Shown here piece after piece: positions 28,393-40,185 of a stretch of DNA of 64,000 nt. The translations under genes were made by a program, and so were the position numbers. Under the pieces are notes generated by a model. It was given only the letters and a program-made list of their open reading frames with translations. It had not been told where the DNA came from and ran no database searches. How positions within the stretch are numbered: the stretch's first letter is position 1; every line of letters begins with the position of its first letter. Origin of the DNA: Lysobacter soli (GTDB lineage Bacteria > Pseudomonadota > Gammaproteobacteria > Xanthomonadales > Xanthomonadaceae); NCBI RefSeq assembly GCF_003382285.1, contig NZ_QTJR01000006.1:186001-250000 (forward strand). The letters run 5' to 3'.

Positions 28393-29508
28393 TCAGCGCA
28401 GGCGGTAGACCGGCGGCTGGCCTTCCAGGCCTTCCATGACATCGACCACGCCGTCGCGCGCAAGCAGGCGGTTGAAGCCCGGCATGCCGCTGACGAGGTC
28501 GAGTTCGTATTCCAGGCCCTGCGGCGTCGCGCGCACCGGCGCGAGGCGACGCACGACCGAGAGCTTCTGCAGATAGCCCGCCAGGCGGATGAAATCATCG
28601 CTGCTGTCGATGCCGGTGAAGGTCACGCGGTACACGCCCGGCTCGCCGGACGGCGCGCGCTTGGCGTAACGCTTCATCAGGGCATCGGCCGCGCCGTCGG
28701 CGCCGCCGGCCATCAGCTGGCGGGCGTCGGCGCCGGTCTGCGACCAGTTCGCCAGCACCTTGCCGGCATCGACGAAGGTCCAGTCGGCCTTCCAGCCGGC
28801 GGTGGCATCGCGGTAGAGCTTGCCGATCAGCTGCATCGGCGGGCTGTAGCGCGCCGACGCGCGTGCCACGGCGGCGCTGTCGCCGCGCCAGATCGCGCCC
28901 ACGGCCGCCTGTTCGGCGGCGTTGCCGGTCGGAAGGCCGAGCTTGTAGCCCCGCTCGACCGCGCGATTCAGCGCCGGCCGGGCCGCGTTCACCTGCGGCA
29001 GGCCGACCAGGCGCGGGCCGCTGCCGTCGTCGATGGCGAGCCAGAGCACCGGCTTGGGCCGCGGCTGCGGCCAGATCGCGATGCCCAGCGTGGCGGCGAG
29101 GTCGTTGACGGCCTCCTCGTCGTACTGGATCACCAGCAGGGTGTTGAAGCTCGGCGCGCCCGTCGGGCCGACGCCCTCGTCCTGGCGGTAGTCGTACTGC
29201 TTCACGTAGATCTTCGCCTGGCGCAGCTCGTTGCCGACGCCGGGCTTGGACGACACGCTGCGGTCGCCCGACAGCTTGCCCAGCACCTGCGCCAGGCCGC
29301 GTGCGAACGCGCCGTTGCGCTCGGTCTCGCCCTGCCCGTTGACCTTCACCTCGGTGGCGTAGATGCCCTCGGCGCGGGCTCGATCGCCTTCCACGCGCTG
29401 GGCCCAGGCGCCGGAACTGGCCACCATCAAGGCGGCCGCCATCATCACGAAATGGAGCTTCCGGAGGAACGTCGTGCGCGGCGTTTCCGCGCGGATTGCC
29501 CGAACCAT
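28393..29508 (-). CDS. secreted DUF2066 protein
   Basis: About 371 residues from the ATG at 29508. The signal peptide runs to about 37 (SSGAWAQ). The body matches DUF2066 ([68 protein letters not shown]). Function unknown. It lies between purM (divergent) and the AI-2E/hda pair, as it does in many gammaproteobacteria. Two upstream in-frame ATG codons (29568, 29529) exist, but neither improves the signal peptide. Confidence 0.87.
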   Translation of the reverse strand: MVRAIRAETPRTTFLRKLHFVMMAAALMVASSGAWAQRVEGDRARAEGIYATEVKVNGQGETERNGAFARGLAQVLGKLSGDRSVSSKPGVGNELRQAKIYVKQYDYRQDEGVGPTGAPSFNTLLVIQYDEEAVNDLAATLGIAIWPQPRPKPVLWLAIDDGSGPRLVGLPQVNAARPALNRAVERGYKLGLPTGNAAEQAAVGAIWRGDSAAVARASARYSPPMQLIGKLYRDATAGWKADWTFVDAGKVLANWSQTGADARQLMAGGADGAADALMKRYAKRAPSGEPGVYRVTFTGIDSSDDFIRLAGYLQKLSVVRRLAPVRATPQGLEYELDLVSGMPGFNRLLARDGVVDVMEGLEGQPPVYRLR

Positions 29509-29587
29509 CGCTGTACCTGGGTGCGTCATCAGCCGAAATGGTGCCGCAGGCAGGCCCGGCCCGTCCATTCAAGCTCGTCACGACTGT

Positions 29588-29593
29588 TAAAAT
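29588..29593 (+). promoter_or_regulatory. possible -10 element of the purM promoter
   Basis: TAAAAT lies 35 bp before the purM GTG in an otherwise GC-rich region. No good -35 is seen at the expected distance (nearest TTCAAG at 29568), so this is weak. Confidence 0.3.
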
Positions 29594-29628
29594 CGCCGCT
29601 TCATCTCCCGCGACCGACGAGGCCGCCC

Positions 29629-30687
29629 GTGTCCAGTTCCCCCTCCGCCCCCACTCCGATCACCTACCGCGACGCCGGCGTCGACATCGACGCGGGCAAC
29701 CAGGTGGTCGAACGCATCAAGCCGCTGGTCAAGCGCAGCTTCCGTCCGGAGGTGATGGGCGGGCTCGGCGGGTTCGGCGCGCTGTTCGACCTGTCGGGCA
29801 AGTACAAGGAGCCGGTGCTGGTCTCGGGCACCGACGGCGTGGGCACCAAGCTCAAGCTGGCGCAGCAGTTGAACCGCCACGACACCATCGGCATCGACCT
29901 GGTGGCGATGTGCGTCAACGACGTCCTCGTCCAGGGCGCCGAGCCGCTGTTCTTCCTCGATTATTTCGCGACGGGCAAGCTGGACGTGGACACCACGGTC
30001 GCCGTGGTGGGCGGCATCGCGAAGGGCTGCGAGCTCTCCGGCTGCGCGCTGATCGGCGGCGAAACCGCCGAGATGCCCGACATGTACCCCCCGGGCGAAT
30101 ACGACCTCGCCGGTTTCTGCGTCGCCGCGGTGGAGAAGTCCAAGCTGCTCGACGGCGCCAAGGTGCGCGAGGGCGACGTCCTGATCGGCATCGCTTCCAG
30201 CGGCCCGCATTCGAACGGCTACTCGCTGGTGCGCAGGATCTACGACCGCGCCGGCCGCCCGGCCGACCTCGACGTCGGCGGCGTCAAGCTGATCGACGCG
30301 CTGATGGCGCCGACGCAGCTGTACGTGAAGCCGGTGCTCGAACTGCTCGGCAAGCACGACCTGCACGCCATGGCGCACATCACCGGCGGCGGCCTGACCG
30401 AAAACATCATCCGCGTGATTCCGGACGGCCTCGGCCTCGACATCGAGGCGTCGGCGATCGTGCTGCCGCCGGTGTTCGAGTGGCTGCAGCGCGAAGGCGC
30501 CGTGCCGAACGAAGAGATGTGGCGCACCTTCAATTGCGGCGTCGGCTTCGTGCTGGTCGTCGCGCCGGGCGATGCCGCGGCGGTGAACGCCGACCTCGAC
30601 CGCCTGGGCCTGCGTCATCGCCCGATCGGCCAGGTCGTGAAGGCCGCCGCGGGCGCGTCGCTCGAAAGCCGCGTCCACATCGGTTGA
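29629..30687 (+). CDS. purM: phosphoribosylformylglycinamidine cyclo-ligase (AIR synthetase)
   Basis: 352 residues; E. coli PurM has 345. It shows [54 protein letters not shown] and [15 protein letters not shown], the ATP-binding signatures of the PurM family. It closes the imidazole ring in purine synthesis. GTG start at 29629, as the frame upstream runs through unrelated antisense sequence. The stop overlaps a TTG start of purN. Confidence 0.95.
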   Translation: MSSSPSAPTPITYRDAGVDIDAGNQVVERIKPLVKRSFRPEVMGGLGGFGALFDLSGKYKEPVLVSGTDGVGTKLKLAQQLNRHDTIGIDLVAMCVNDVLVQGAEPLFFLDYFATGKLDVDTTVAVVGGIAKGCELSGCALIGGETAEMPDMYPPGEYDLAGFCVAAVEKSKLLDGAKVREGDVLIGIASSGPHSNGYSLVRRIYDRAGRPADLDVGGVKLIDALMAPTQLYVKPVLELLGKHDLHAMAHITGGGLTENIIRVIPDGLGLDIEASAIVLPPVFEWLQREGAVPNEEMWRTFNCGVGFVLVVAPGDAAAVNADLDRLGLRHRPIGQVVKAAAGASLESRVHIG

Positions 30688-31388
30688 GCGCGCACTTGAG
30701 CGCGACGCCGACGCGTCCCGACCGCATCGCGGTGCTGGTGTCGGGGCGCGGCAGCAACCTGCAGGCGATCCTCGATGCGATCGACGCCGGCACGCTGCCG
30801 GCGCACATCGTGGGCGTGTTTTCCGACAAGCCATCCGCGGCGGCGCTTGAGCGCGTCGAACCTGCATTGCGCTGGAGTGCGAGCCCGAAGGATTACGCCT
30901 CGCGAGAGGCCTTCGACGCCGCGCTCGGCGATGCGATCGAGGCCACGCAGCCGGACTGGATCGTCTGCGCCGGCTACCTGCGCATCCTGTGCGATGCGTT
31001 CGTCGAACGCTTCCAGGGACGGCTGCTCAACATCCATCCGTCCCTGCTGCCGAAGTACCCCGGCCTGCGTACGCACGCGCGCGCGATCGCCGACGGCGAG
31101 GCCGAGCATGGCGCGAGCGTGCATTTCGTGATCCCCGAACTCGATGCCGGCACCGTCGTCGCGCAGGCGCGCGTGCCGGTGCGCCCCGGGGATGATGCCG
31201 ATGCGCTGGCCGCGCGCGTGCTTGAAGTCGAGCACCCGCTGCTGCTCGCGGTGCTGCGGTTGGCGGTCGCGGGCCGGCTGGCTGAACGGGGAACCACCAC
31301 GACCCTGGACGGTCATGCCCTGTTTACGCCGCTCCTCCTAGATTCCGCCGGTGCCCTGCGTGCCCCCGGCGCCGACGGCCCCGTCTGA
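30684..31388 (+). CDS. purN: phosphoribosylglycinamide formyltransferase
   Basis: About 234 residues with the GART fold: [13 protein letters not shown] (substrate loop), the catalytic [20 protein letters not shown] with Asn-His, and [13 protein letters not shown] with the essential Asp. It adds the formyl group of 10-formyl-THF to GAR. No ATG fits; the start is TTG, either at 30684 (overlapping the purM stop) or at 30696. A C-terminal extension after [12 protein letters not shown] adds a few Ala/Gly residues beyond the E. coli length (212). Confidence 0.92.
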   Translation: MSAHLSATPTRPDRIAVLVSGRGSNLQAILDAIDAGTLPAHIVGVFSDKPSAAALERVEPALRWSASPKDYASREAFDAALGDAIEATQPDWIVCAGYLRILCDAFVERFQGRLLNIHPSLLPKYPGLRTHARAIADGEAEHGASVHFVIPELDAGTVVAQARVPVRPGDDADALAARVLEVEHPLLLAVLRLAVAGRLAERGTTTTLDGHALFTPLLLDSAGALRAPGADGPV

Positions 31389-31409
31389 CGGGCCTTCCGG
31401 GGAATCGGC

Positions 31410-32180
31410 ATGACACGGCACCTTCCCACGTATTGGCTGTCGATGAAGCACCTCTCCCGCGTCCTTACCACCGCCCCGCTGCTCTGCCTCGTGCTGGCGT
31501 CGTTTTCCGCGCCGGCGTCGGCGCTGGAGCCGTTCGTGGCGAACTACCAGATTTTCAACGAAGGCAAGCCGCTGGGCGAAGCGACCATGCAGGTCGTGCC
31601 CGATGCAAATCCCGCGCACTGGCGCATCGATCTCGACATGCGCGGCACGAAGGGCCTGATGGGCCTGGCCAACGTCAATGCGCAGCAGAGCACGGTGTTC
31701 GATGTCGTCGGCAACGACGTCTATCGGCCGCTGAGCCAGAGCACGGTGCGCAAGGCGATCTTCGTCGGCCGCAAGATGACGGGCACCTACGACTGGAATG
31801 CGCGCACCGCGCGCTGGACGGGCGATGTGAAGAAGAAGCGCCAGGTGCCGGTGCCGCTGAAGGACGGCGACATGAGCGGGCTGCTGATCAACCTCGCGAT
31901 CGTCCGCGATGCGCAGCCCGGCAAGGCGCTGCAGTACCGCTTCGTCGACAACGGTCGCGCGCGCGACCACAACTTCACCGTCGCGCAGGATCTGGAACCG
32001 GTCACCGTCGACGGCATGGGATTCAACGCGATGCGCGTGAGCCGCGTTCAGGGCTCGAACAACGACGAAACGGTAGTGTGGGTCGTGGAAGGCGTCCCCA
32101 CCCCCGTGCGGATCCTGCAGCGCGAAAATGGCACGGATACTTACGACCTGCGCCTGGTCGACTACAAAGGAGCTCCCTGA
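31410..32180 (+). CDS. secreted DUF3108 protein, first of a tandem pair
   Basis: 256 residues. The signal peptide ends near residue 38 (SAPASALEPF). The body matches DUF3108 (ANYQIFNEGKPLGEATMQV; GTYDWNARTARWTGDVKKK; GDMSGLLINLAIVRDAQPGKALQYRFVDNG). These are periplasmic beta-rich proteins of unknown function. GGGGA lies before the ATG at 31410; ATG 31443 is an alternative that gives a shorter signal peptide. It is followed directly by a paralogue (TGATG junction). Confidence 0.85.
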   Translation: MTRHLPTYWLSMKHLSRVLTTAPLLCLVLASFSAPASALEPFVANYQIFNEGKPLGEATMQVVPDANPAHWRIDLDMRGTKGLMGLANVNAQQSTVFDVVGNDVYRPLSQSTVRKAIFVGRKMTGTYDWNARTARWTGDVKKKRQVPVPLKDGDMSGLLINLAIVRDAQPGKALQYRFVDNGRARDHNFTVAQDLEPVTVDGMGFNAMRVSRVQGSNNDETVVWVVEGVPTPVRILQRENGTDTYDLRLVDYKGAP

Positions 32181-32881
32181 TGGCCCCCACAAAGGCTCGC
32201 TTCACCACCCGCCTGCTGCGCCCGTTGGCTGCAGCGGCGATCCTGGCTGCGGTCAGCGCGCCGGCGCTGGCGATCCAGCCCTTCACCGCCGATTACCAGG
32301 CCAGCTACATGGGCATGCAGGGCGCCGGCAAGATGACGCTCGTCGCCGACGGCGCCAACCGCTGGAAGTACAGCCTCTCGGTGACCAGCCCGCTGGCGAA
32401 CCTGCGCCAGACGACCGTCTTTGAAGATACCGGCGGCCAGTGGCGCCCGGTGTCGGGCAACGACAGCTCGCAGGTGCTCACCAAGAAGCAGAACAAGAAC
32501 GCCACCTACGACTGGTCCAAGGGCGTGGCGACGTGGACGGGCGACGTGAAGCCCGAACGCGCCGGCCCGATCAAGCTGCAGGCCGGCGACATGGACGCGC
32601 TGCTGATCAACCTGGCGATCGTGCGCGACGTGCAGGCCGGCAAGACCACGCACTACCGGATGGTCGAGGACGGCCGCGTCAAGGACCTCACCTACACCGT
32701 CGCCGGCAAGGAAGCGATCACCGTCGGCGGCCAGTCGAAGCAGGCGACGAAGGTCGTCAGCAAGCAGGGCGACAAGGAAACCATCGCGTGGGTGGTCGAC
32801 GGCATGCCGGTGCCGGCGCGCATCCTCCAGCGCGACAAGGGCCAGGACGCGATCGACCTGCGGGTACAGAACGTCCGCTGA
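32180..32881 (+). CDS. secreted DUF3108 protein, second of a tandem pair
   Basis: 233 residues with a signal peptide (about 1-31, APALA). It shares with the upstream protein the start of the mature chain (IQPFTADYQA against LEPFVANYQI), the YDWSKGVATWTGDVK block, LLINLAIVRD and the C-terminal VPARILQRDKGQDAIDLRV. The two clearly arose by duplication. AAAGGAG lies well placed before the ATG, inside the end of the first gene. Function unknown. A strong terminator follows. Confidence 0.88.
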   Translation: MAPTKARFTTRLLRPLAAAAILAAVSAPALAIQPFTADYQASYMGMQGAGKMTLVADGANRWKYSLSVTSPLANLRQTTVFEDTGGQWRPVSGNDSSQVLTKKQNKNATYDWSKGVATWTGDVKPERAGPIKLQAGDMDALLINLAIVRDVQAGKTTHYRMVEDGRVKDLTYTVAGKEAITVGGQSKQATKVVSKQGDKETIAWVVDGMPVPARILQRDKGQDAIDLRVQNVR

Positions 32882-32902
32882 TCCGCGACATCACCGACAA
32901 GC

Positions 32903-32929
32903 AAAAGGCCCCGCATCGCGGGGCCTTTT
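32903..32929. terminator. bidirectional intrinsic terminator
   Basis: A perfect 12-bp stem (AAAAGGCCCCGC/GCGGGGCCTTTT) with an ATC loop. It closes the purM-purN-DUF3108 transcript and can also end the - strand EF-hand gene. Confidence 0.93.
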
Positions 32930-32973
32930 CGTTTCAACCGACAGGCGCGCCGTTCGAAGCGCCGGGCTGCGGC

Positions 32974-33300
32974 TTACTTCGACGCCGGCTGCACCACCGT
33001 CTTGCAGTCGACGCGCAGCGACTGCTCGCTTCCACGGAACGCGAACGTGCGGCATTCGCGCGCGCCTTCGGTCGTCGTGGTGACGGTGACCGCGTAGAAC
33101 GACTGGAGCATCTCGCGCATGGTGACGTTGCCGTCGTTGTTCCAGTCCATGTCCTTGCGTTCGATGCCGCGCGTGGCGGCCGCACCAGTGAAGTGCAGCC
33201 AGCCGACGACGATGAGCAGCGTGACGAAGAAGCCCAGCGTCGCCATGCGGCGCGCGGTAAAGGGAGCCGACTTCTTTCGCGAGAGATCGATCAGAGCCAT
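32974..33300 (-). CDS. membrane-anchored single EF-hand protein
   Basis: 108 residues. A basic N-terminus and one membrane helix (about 20-38) are followed by a canonical EF-hand loop, D52-W-N54-N-D56-G57-N58-V-T-M-R-E63, and a C-terminal tail with two Cys (C82 and C98, in ECRTF and VDCKT) that could form a disulfide in the periplasm. Calcium binding is inferred. It starts 6 bp after the murA stop and so may be co-transcribed with murA. I know no function for this arrangement. Confidence 0.8.
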   Translation of the reverse strand: MALIDLSRKKSAPFTARRMATLGFFVTLLIVVGWLHFTGAAATRGIERKDMDWNNDGNVTMREMLQSFYAVTVTTTTEGARECRTFAFRGSEQSLRVDCKTVVQPASK

Positions 33301-33306
33301 CGTGGA

Positions 33307-34912
<1,606 letters not shown>

Positions 34913-35101
34913 GGGACGGCCTTTGGAGTCTGGGCTTCGGGGGAATGGGCGTGGAAGCGTGCGGTTTTCGCGCGTCCTGCGCGCCGCGCATGCCGGCGGT
35001 GGCCATCGGCCTGGCGCTGTCGGGGCGCCCGTGACGGGCACTTGCCGGCGCAACCGCCTAGAATGGAGGGATTAGCCTAGCGGAAAGACCCCCGGTCCGA
35101 A
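34913..35101. promoter_or_regulatory. divergent ibaG-murA / kdsD promoter region
   Basis: A 189-bp gap between divergent essential envelope operons. The segment TAGAATGGAGGGATTAGCC (35051-35069) before kdsD holds a possible -10 (TAGAAT). No further sites are clear. Confidence 0.35.
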
Positions 35102-36145
35102 ATGGCGCGCCCCATGGCCAGCATTCCCGTTCCCTCTCGTTCCTCGCCCCTCCACGCGTCGACCTACGCCGACGACCCGGCCACGCTCGCCGCGAGCGGA
35201 CGCCGCGTCTTCGAGATCGAAGCGCAGGCGCTGGCCGAAGTCGCCGCGCGCATCGACGGCGACTTCAGCGCCGCCTGCCGCCTGATCCTCGCCTCGCAGG
35301 GGCGGGTGGTCTGCACCGGCATGGGCAAGTCGGGGCACATCGCCCGAAAGATCGCCGCGACCCTCGCGTCCACCGGCACCCCCGCGTTCTACGTGCATCC
35401 GGGCGAAGCCGGGCACGGCGATCTGGGCATGATCACCGACGTCGACGTCGTGCTGGCGCTGTCCTACTCGGGCGAAAGCGACGAAGTGCTGATGCTGCTG
35501 CCGGTGCTCAAGCGCCAGGGCAACAAGCTCATCGCGATGACGGGCCGGCCGAACTCCTCGCTCGCGCGCGAAGCCGATGTGCACCTGGACGTGAGCGTCC
35601 ACGCCGAAGCGTGCCCGCTCGCGCTGGCGCCGACCTCCAGCACCACCGCTTCGCTCGCGATGGGCGATGCGCTCGCCGTCGCGCTGCTCGACGCGCGCGG
35701 TTTCACCGCCGACGATTTCGCGCGTTCGCACCCGGCCGGTTCGCTCGGGCGCCGCCTGCTGCTGCACATCGCCGACATCATGCATTCGGGCGACAGCGTT
35801 CCGCGCGTGGGCGCCGACGCCAGCGTCAGCGAAGCGCTGGTCGAGATGAGCCGCAAGCGCCTGGGCATGACCGCGGTGGTCGACGAGAACGATCGCCTGC
35901 TCGGCCTCTACACCGACGGCGACCTTCGCCGCACGCTCGACGACGATCGGCTCGACCTGCGCAACACGCGCATCGTCGAGGTCATGACGCGTTCGCCCAA
36001 GACCATCGGCAGCGACGCGATGGCCGTGGAAGCGGCGCAACTGATGGAAGCGCACAAGATCAGCGGCCTGCTGGTCGTGGACGATGAAGGACGCGTGGTC
36101 GGCGCCCTCAACATTCATGACCTGTTGCGCGCAAGGGTGGTCTAA
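35102..36145 (+). CDS. kdsD: arabinose-5-phosphate isomerase (KpsF/GutQ family)
   Basis: 347 residues. The N-terminal SIS domain has GMGKSGHIARKIAATLASTGT and the SYSGESDE loop that holds the phospho-sugar. Two CBS domains follow from about 225 (IMHSGDSVPRVGADASVSEAL; MTRSPKTIGSDAMAVEAAQLM). It interconverts ribulose-5-phosphate and arabinose-5-phosphate, the first step to Kdo for LPS. Starts ATG 35102 or 35114. It leads a long operon with kdsC and lptCAB. Confidence 0.94.
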   Translation: MARPMASIPVPSRSSPLHASTYADDPATLAASGRRVFEIEAQALAEVAARIDGDFSAACRLILASQGRVVCTGMGKSGHIARKIAATLASTGTPAFYVHPGEAGHGDLGMITDVDVVLALSYSGESDEVLMLLPVLKRQGNKLIAMTGRPNSSLAREADVHLDVSVHAEACPLALAPTSSTTASLAMGDALAVALLDARGFTADDFARSHPAGSLGRRLLLHIADIMHSGDSVPRVGADASVSEALVEMSRKRLGMTAVVDENDRLLGLYTDGDLRRTLDDDRLDLRNTRIVEVMTRSPKTIGSDAMAVEAAQLMEAHKISGLLVVDDEGRVVGALNIHDLLRARVV

Positions 36146-36152
36146 GAACCCC

Positions 36153-36734
36153 ATGCCCTACAGCCACCTAAACGACTACCCCGCCGACATCCGCGAACGC
36201 GCCACGCGCGTGCGGCTCGCGTGCTTCGACGTCGACGGCACGTTGACCGACGGGCGGTTGTACTTCGATGGCGAGGGCAGCGAACTGAAGGCCTTCCACG
36301 TGCACGACGGCCAGGGCCTGACGCTGCTGGGCAAGGTCGGCATCGCCGTGGCCTTCATCACCGCACGCGGCGGCCCCATCGCGAAACGCCGCGGCGCCGA
36401 CCTGGGCATCGACGAGGTACACGTGGGCGTGAAGGACAAGCTGGCGTGCGTGCAGGACATCGCCGCGCGACTGGGCATCGGCATGGAACAGGTGTCCTTC
36501 ATGGGCGACGACCTCGCCGACCTGCGCGTGATGCTGCAGACCGGATTCGCGGTCGCGCCGGCCGACGCGCACCGCTGGGTCGCCGAACGCGTGCACTGGC
36601 GCACGACCGCGCGCGCCGGCCATGGCGCGGTTCGCGAATTCTGCGACCTGCTGCTCGCCGCCCAGGGCCACGCCGAACGCCTGCTGGCCGACCTGTTGCG
36701 CCTGGAAGGCGTGCGCGTGGAAGGCAACGCATGA
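36153..36734 (+). CDS. kdsC: 3-deoxy-D-manno-octulosonate-8-phosphate phosphatase
   Basis: 193 residues of HAD fold without a cap domain. The nucleophile and acid are D26 and D28 in FDVDGTLTDG, the ITARGG motif binds phosphate, and FMGDDLADLRVM holds the Mg2+ ligands. It removes phosphate from Kdo-8-phosphate. The start ATG 36153 follows kdsD after 7 bp. The stop overlaps the lptC ATG. Confidence 0.95.
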   Translation: MPYSHLNDYPADIRERATRVRLACFDVDGTLTDGRLYFDGEGSELKAFHVHDGQGLTLLGKVGIAVAFITARGGPIAKRRGADLGIDEVHVGVKDKLACVQDIAARLGIGMEQVSFMGDDLADLRVMLQTGFAVAPADAHRWVAERVHWRTTARAGHGAVREFCDLLLAAQGHAERLLADLLRLEGVRVEGNA

Positions 36735-37315
36735 AGTGGAGCGCGATGAACTGGCGCGCGATCGGCACGCTCGCGCTGTTGTGCGGCGCCCTGCTCAGCG
36801 GCTGGATGATGTGGCAGCAACGCGACCGCGGCACCGCGACGGGCCCCGTCGGCAAACGTCCGGACTACGTGCTGCACGACTTCCAGGCCACCGTGCTCGA
36901 TGAGGGCGGGCGCGAGTCCTTCACCGTCGTGGCGCCGAAGCTGGAGCGCGATCCCGACGTGCGGACGATGCAGATCGCCACGCCCGAATTCCAGATCCCG
37001 CCGCGTGAAGGCAGCCAGGCCTCGGCGTGGACGATCAACTCCCAGAGCGGCTGGGTCAGCGAGAAGGCGGACGAGGTGCGTCTGCTCGGCGGCGTGCGCG
37101 CCCAGAGCGCGAATGCTGACGGCAAGCCGATCAAGATCGTCACCGAGGAACTGAACGTCTTCCCCGATGCACGCCGCGCCACCACGGCCTCGCAGGTAAC
37201 CCTCACGCAGCCCGGCCTTATACTGAACGGCCGCGGCCTGGATGCCGACCTCGATGCCAAGCGCATCACCCTCAAGAACGATGTCAAGGCCCGATATGAA
37301 CGTGCTGCCCCTTAG
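36731..37315 (+). CDS. lptC: LPS export protein LptC
   Basis: 194 residues. One N-terminal membrane helix (about 8-28) and a periplasmic beta-jellyroll (DYVLHDFQATVLDEGGRESFTVVAPKLERDP...). LptC hands LPS from the LptBFG transporter to LptA. ATG 36731 overlaps the kdsC stop by four bases; ATG 36746 is possible. The 3' end overlaps lptA by 20 bp. The family is poorly conserved, so order and topology weigh as much as the sequence. Confidence 0.92.
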   Translation: MKWSAMNWRAIGTLALLCGALLSGWMMWQQRDRGTATGPVGKRPDYVLHDFQATVLDEGGRESFTVVAPKLERDPDVRTMQIATPEFQIPPREGSQASAWTINSQSGWVSEKADEVRLLGGVRAQSANADGKPIKIVTEELNVFPDARRATTASQVTLTQPGLILNGRGLDADLDAKRITLKNDVKARYERAAP

Positions 37316-37798
37316 CGCTGTGCTGCTGGCACTGGCTCTCATGCCGGCGACGGTGTTCGCGCGCACGTCCGATCGCAACAAGCCGATGGACATCGACGCC
37401 GGCAAGAGCGACTACTCGATGGACGACAGCCGTCCGACGGTGCTCAGCGGCGGCGTGATCATCACGCAGGGCACGCTGGAGATCCGCGCCGATCAGGCCG
37501 TGATCACCTCGGCCAACGGCGATCCGGTGCGTGTGGTGTTGACCGGCTCGCCGGTCACGCTCAAGCAGGAACTCGACGACGGCAAGCAGATGGACGCCGT
37601 CGCCAAGAAGGTCGATTACGACCTGAAGACCGAGATCGTCGTCTTCACCGGCAGCGTGAACATCCGCCAGCCGTCGGGCTCGATCGCCGGCGAGCGCGTG
37701 GTCTACAACATGAGGACCGGCCAGGTGCAGGGCGGCGGCCAGGGCACGAACGATCGCGTGAAGATCCGCATCATTCCGAAGAACCAGGGGGGCGGCTG

Positions 37799-37799
<1 letters not shown>
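37296..37799 (+). CDS. lptA: LPS transport periplasmic protein LptA
   Basis: 167 residues. A signal peptide (about 1-22, ATVFA) precedes the OstA/LptA jellyroll: [43 protein letters not shown] and [17 protein letters not shown]. LptA bridges the periplasm for LPS. It starts inside the end of lptC, and its stop overlaps the lptB start. Confidence 0.94.
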
Positions 37800-38518
<719 letters not shown>

Positions 38519-38533
38519 GGATGTAGTCGAAGG

Positions 38534-38550
38534 GTGCGGTTCCACCGCAC
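38534..38550 (+). other. hairpin between lptB and rpoN
   Basis: A 7-bp perfect stem (GTGCGGT/ACCGCAC) with a TCC loop 15 bp after the lptB stop. It lacks a T-run, so it may be an mRNA-stability hairpin or chance. Confidence 0.35.
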
Positions 38551-38601
38551 ACCCATAGCCACGCGGCCGTCGGTTCCCCCTGGTCGCGTTGGCATTGGAC
38601 A

Positions 38602-40032
38602 ATGAAACCGCGTCTTCAAGCCGCACTCGGACAACAGCTGGTGATGACACCGCAGTTGCGTCAGGCAATCCGCCTGTTGCAGCTGTCTGCGGTCGAGCTC
38701 GAGGCTGAACTGGCCGCGGCAGTCGAGAGCAATCCGCTGCTCGACTGGACCGAAACGGCCATCAGCGTCACCAACGGTTCGGCCACCAACGGTGAATCCT
38801 CGGGCGAAAGCGCCACCAACGGCGCCGAACCCGAACACCTGCCGCCGGAAGCCGAATGGAACACCGACGGCGAGCCCTGGTACGAACGCGTGGGCCCGGC
38901 CGACAGCGACGACGACACGCCGATCGCCGAACAGGTCGCCGAATCGGACACGCTGCACGATCACCTGCTCTGGCAGCTGCACCTCAGCCCGCTCTCCTCG
39001 CGCGATCGATCGATCGGCGTCGCGCTGATCGAATCCATCGATGACGACGGCTACCTGCGCGAGCCACTGGACGCGATCGCCGCCTCGCTCGAGTCCTCGC
39101 TGGAATGCAGCCAGGACGAACTCACCACCGTGCTGCACCAGATCCAGCAGTTCGACCCGGTGGGCGTAGGCGCACGCACGCTGGGCGAATGCCTCCGTTT
39201 GCAGCTCGCGCAGCTGCCGCCGGAGACGCCGGGGCGCGCATTGGCCCACCAGTTGGCCAATGGCCCGCTTGAACGCCTGCCGCGCGTCGGCGTGGCGGGA
39301 TTGGCGGCCGAACTCAAGCTCGATCTGGCCGAAGCGGAAACGGCCGTGCAGTTGCTGCGCTCGCTCGATCCGCGCCCCGGCGCGCAGATCGGCGCCATCG
39401 CCAGCGACACCTACGTCGCACCCGACGTCGTGATCTGGCGCCAGCACGGCCTGTGGCGCGTGGCGCTGGCCGACGGCATGCGTCCGCGGATTTCGATCCA
39501 TCGCGGCTACGAGAACATGCTGCGCCACGCGAGAGGCACCGACGCCAGCTACCTGCGCGGACACCTGCAGGAAGCGCGCTGGCTGCTCAAGAGCCTGGAA
39601 GCACGCGGCGAAACGCTCATCAAGGTGGCGCGCTGCCTGATCAAGCAGCAGGCGGCGTTCCTGGAGTTCGGCGACAGCGCGCTGCGTCCGCTGACCCTGC
39701 GCGAAGTCGCGGCCGAGGTCGGCCTGCACGAATCCACCGTCTCGCGCGCGATCGCCCGCAAGTACGCGCGCACCCCGCGCGGCACGGTGCCGCTGCGCGC
39801 GTTCTTCGCATCGGGTATCGAGACCGGTACCGGTGGCGAGGCGTCGAGCACGGCGATCCAGGCGATGATCCGCCGCCTCATCGAGGCTGAAAATCCCCGC
39901 AAGCCCCTCTCCGACGCCCGCCTGGCCGAGACCCTCAAGGCCACCGGTGTCCCGGTCGCGCGCCGCACCGTCGCAAAGTACCGCGAGGCCATGAGCATCC
40001 CGTCCTCGCAGGACCGCGTAAGGATCGGTTAG
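38602..40032 (+). CDS. rpoN: RNA polymerase sigma-54 factor
   Basis: 476 residues. Region I is the Gln/Leu-rich activator-contact part (MKPRLQAALGQQLVMTPQLRQAIRLLQLS). An acidic, Asn/Ser-rich linker follows (about 45-110), then the core-binding domain, the helix-turn-helix LTLREVAAEVGLHESTVSRAIARKY and the RpoN box ARRTVAKYRE (453-462) that reads the -24 element. The location between lptB and hpf is the classical one. It would serve nitrogen, pilus or flagellar genes elsewhere. Confidence 0.96.
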   Translation: MKPRLQAALGQQLVMTPQLRQAIRLLQLSAVELEAELAAAVESNPLLDWTETAISVTNGSATNGESSGESATNGAEPEHLPPEAEWNTDGEPWYERVGPADSDDDTPIAEQVAESDTLHDHLLWQLHLSPLSSRDRSIGVALIESIDDDGYLREPLDAIAASLESSLECSQDELTTVLHQIQQFDPVGVGARTLGECLRLQLAQLPPETPGRALAHQLANGPLERLPRVGVAGLAAELKLDLAEAETAVQLLRSLDPRPGAQIGAIASDTYVAPDVVIWRQHGLWRVALADGMRPRISIHRGYENMLRHARGTDASYLRGHLQEARWLLKSLEARGETLIKVARCLIKQQAAFLEFGDSALRPLTLREVAAEVGLHESTVSRAIARKYARTPRGTVPLRAFFASGIETGTGGEASSTAIQAMIRRLIEAENPRKPLSDARLAETLKATGVPVARRTVAKYREAMSIPSSQDRVRIG

Positions 40033-40185
40033 GAAATCGGGATCGTTGCGTGAAAGCGGCGATCACAAAACCTTGCCGGATCAAAGCGTTCGACGCGCAA
40101 GCCCGAAACTGCGGATGGATGCCCCTTGCGCAACGCACCGGGCGTGCCATCCTGTCTTCCCGTCGCGACGTAAAGGAGGTCTTCG

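Noticed and set aside
35051-35095. Possible tRNA or small RNA before kdsD
   Set aside because: No cloverleaf arms or CCA end can be drawn; it is more likely the promoter.
40033-40185. Sigma-54 promoter (-24/-12) before hpf
   Set aside because: No GG-N10-GC pair with good flanks is seen; transcription probably comes from upstream.
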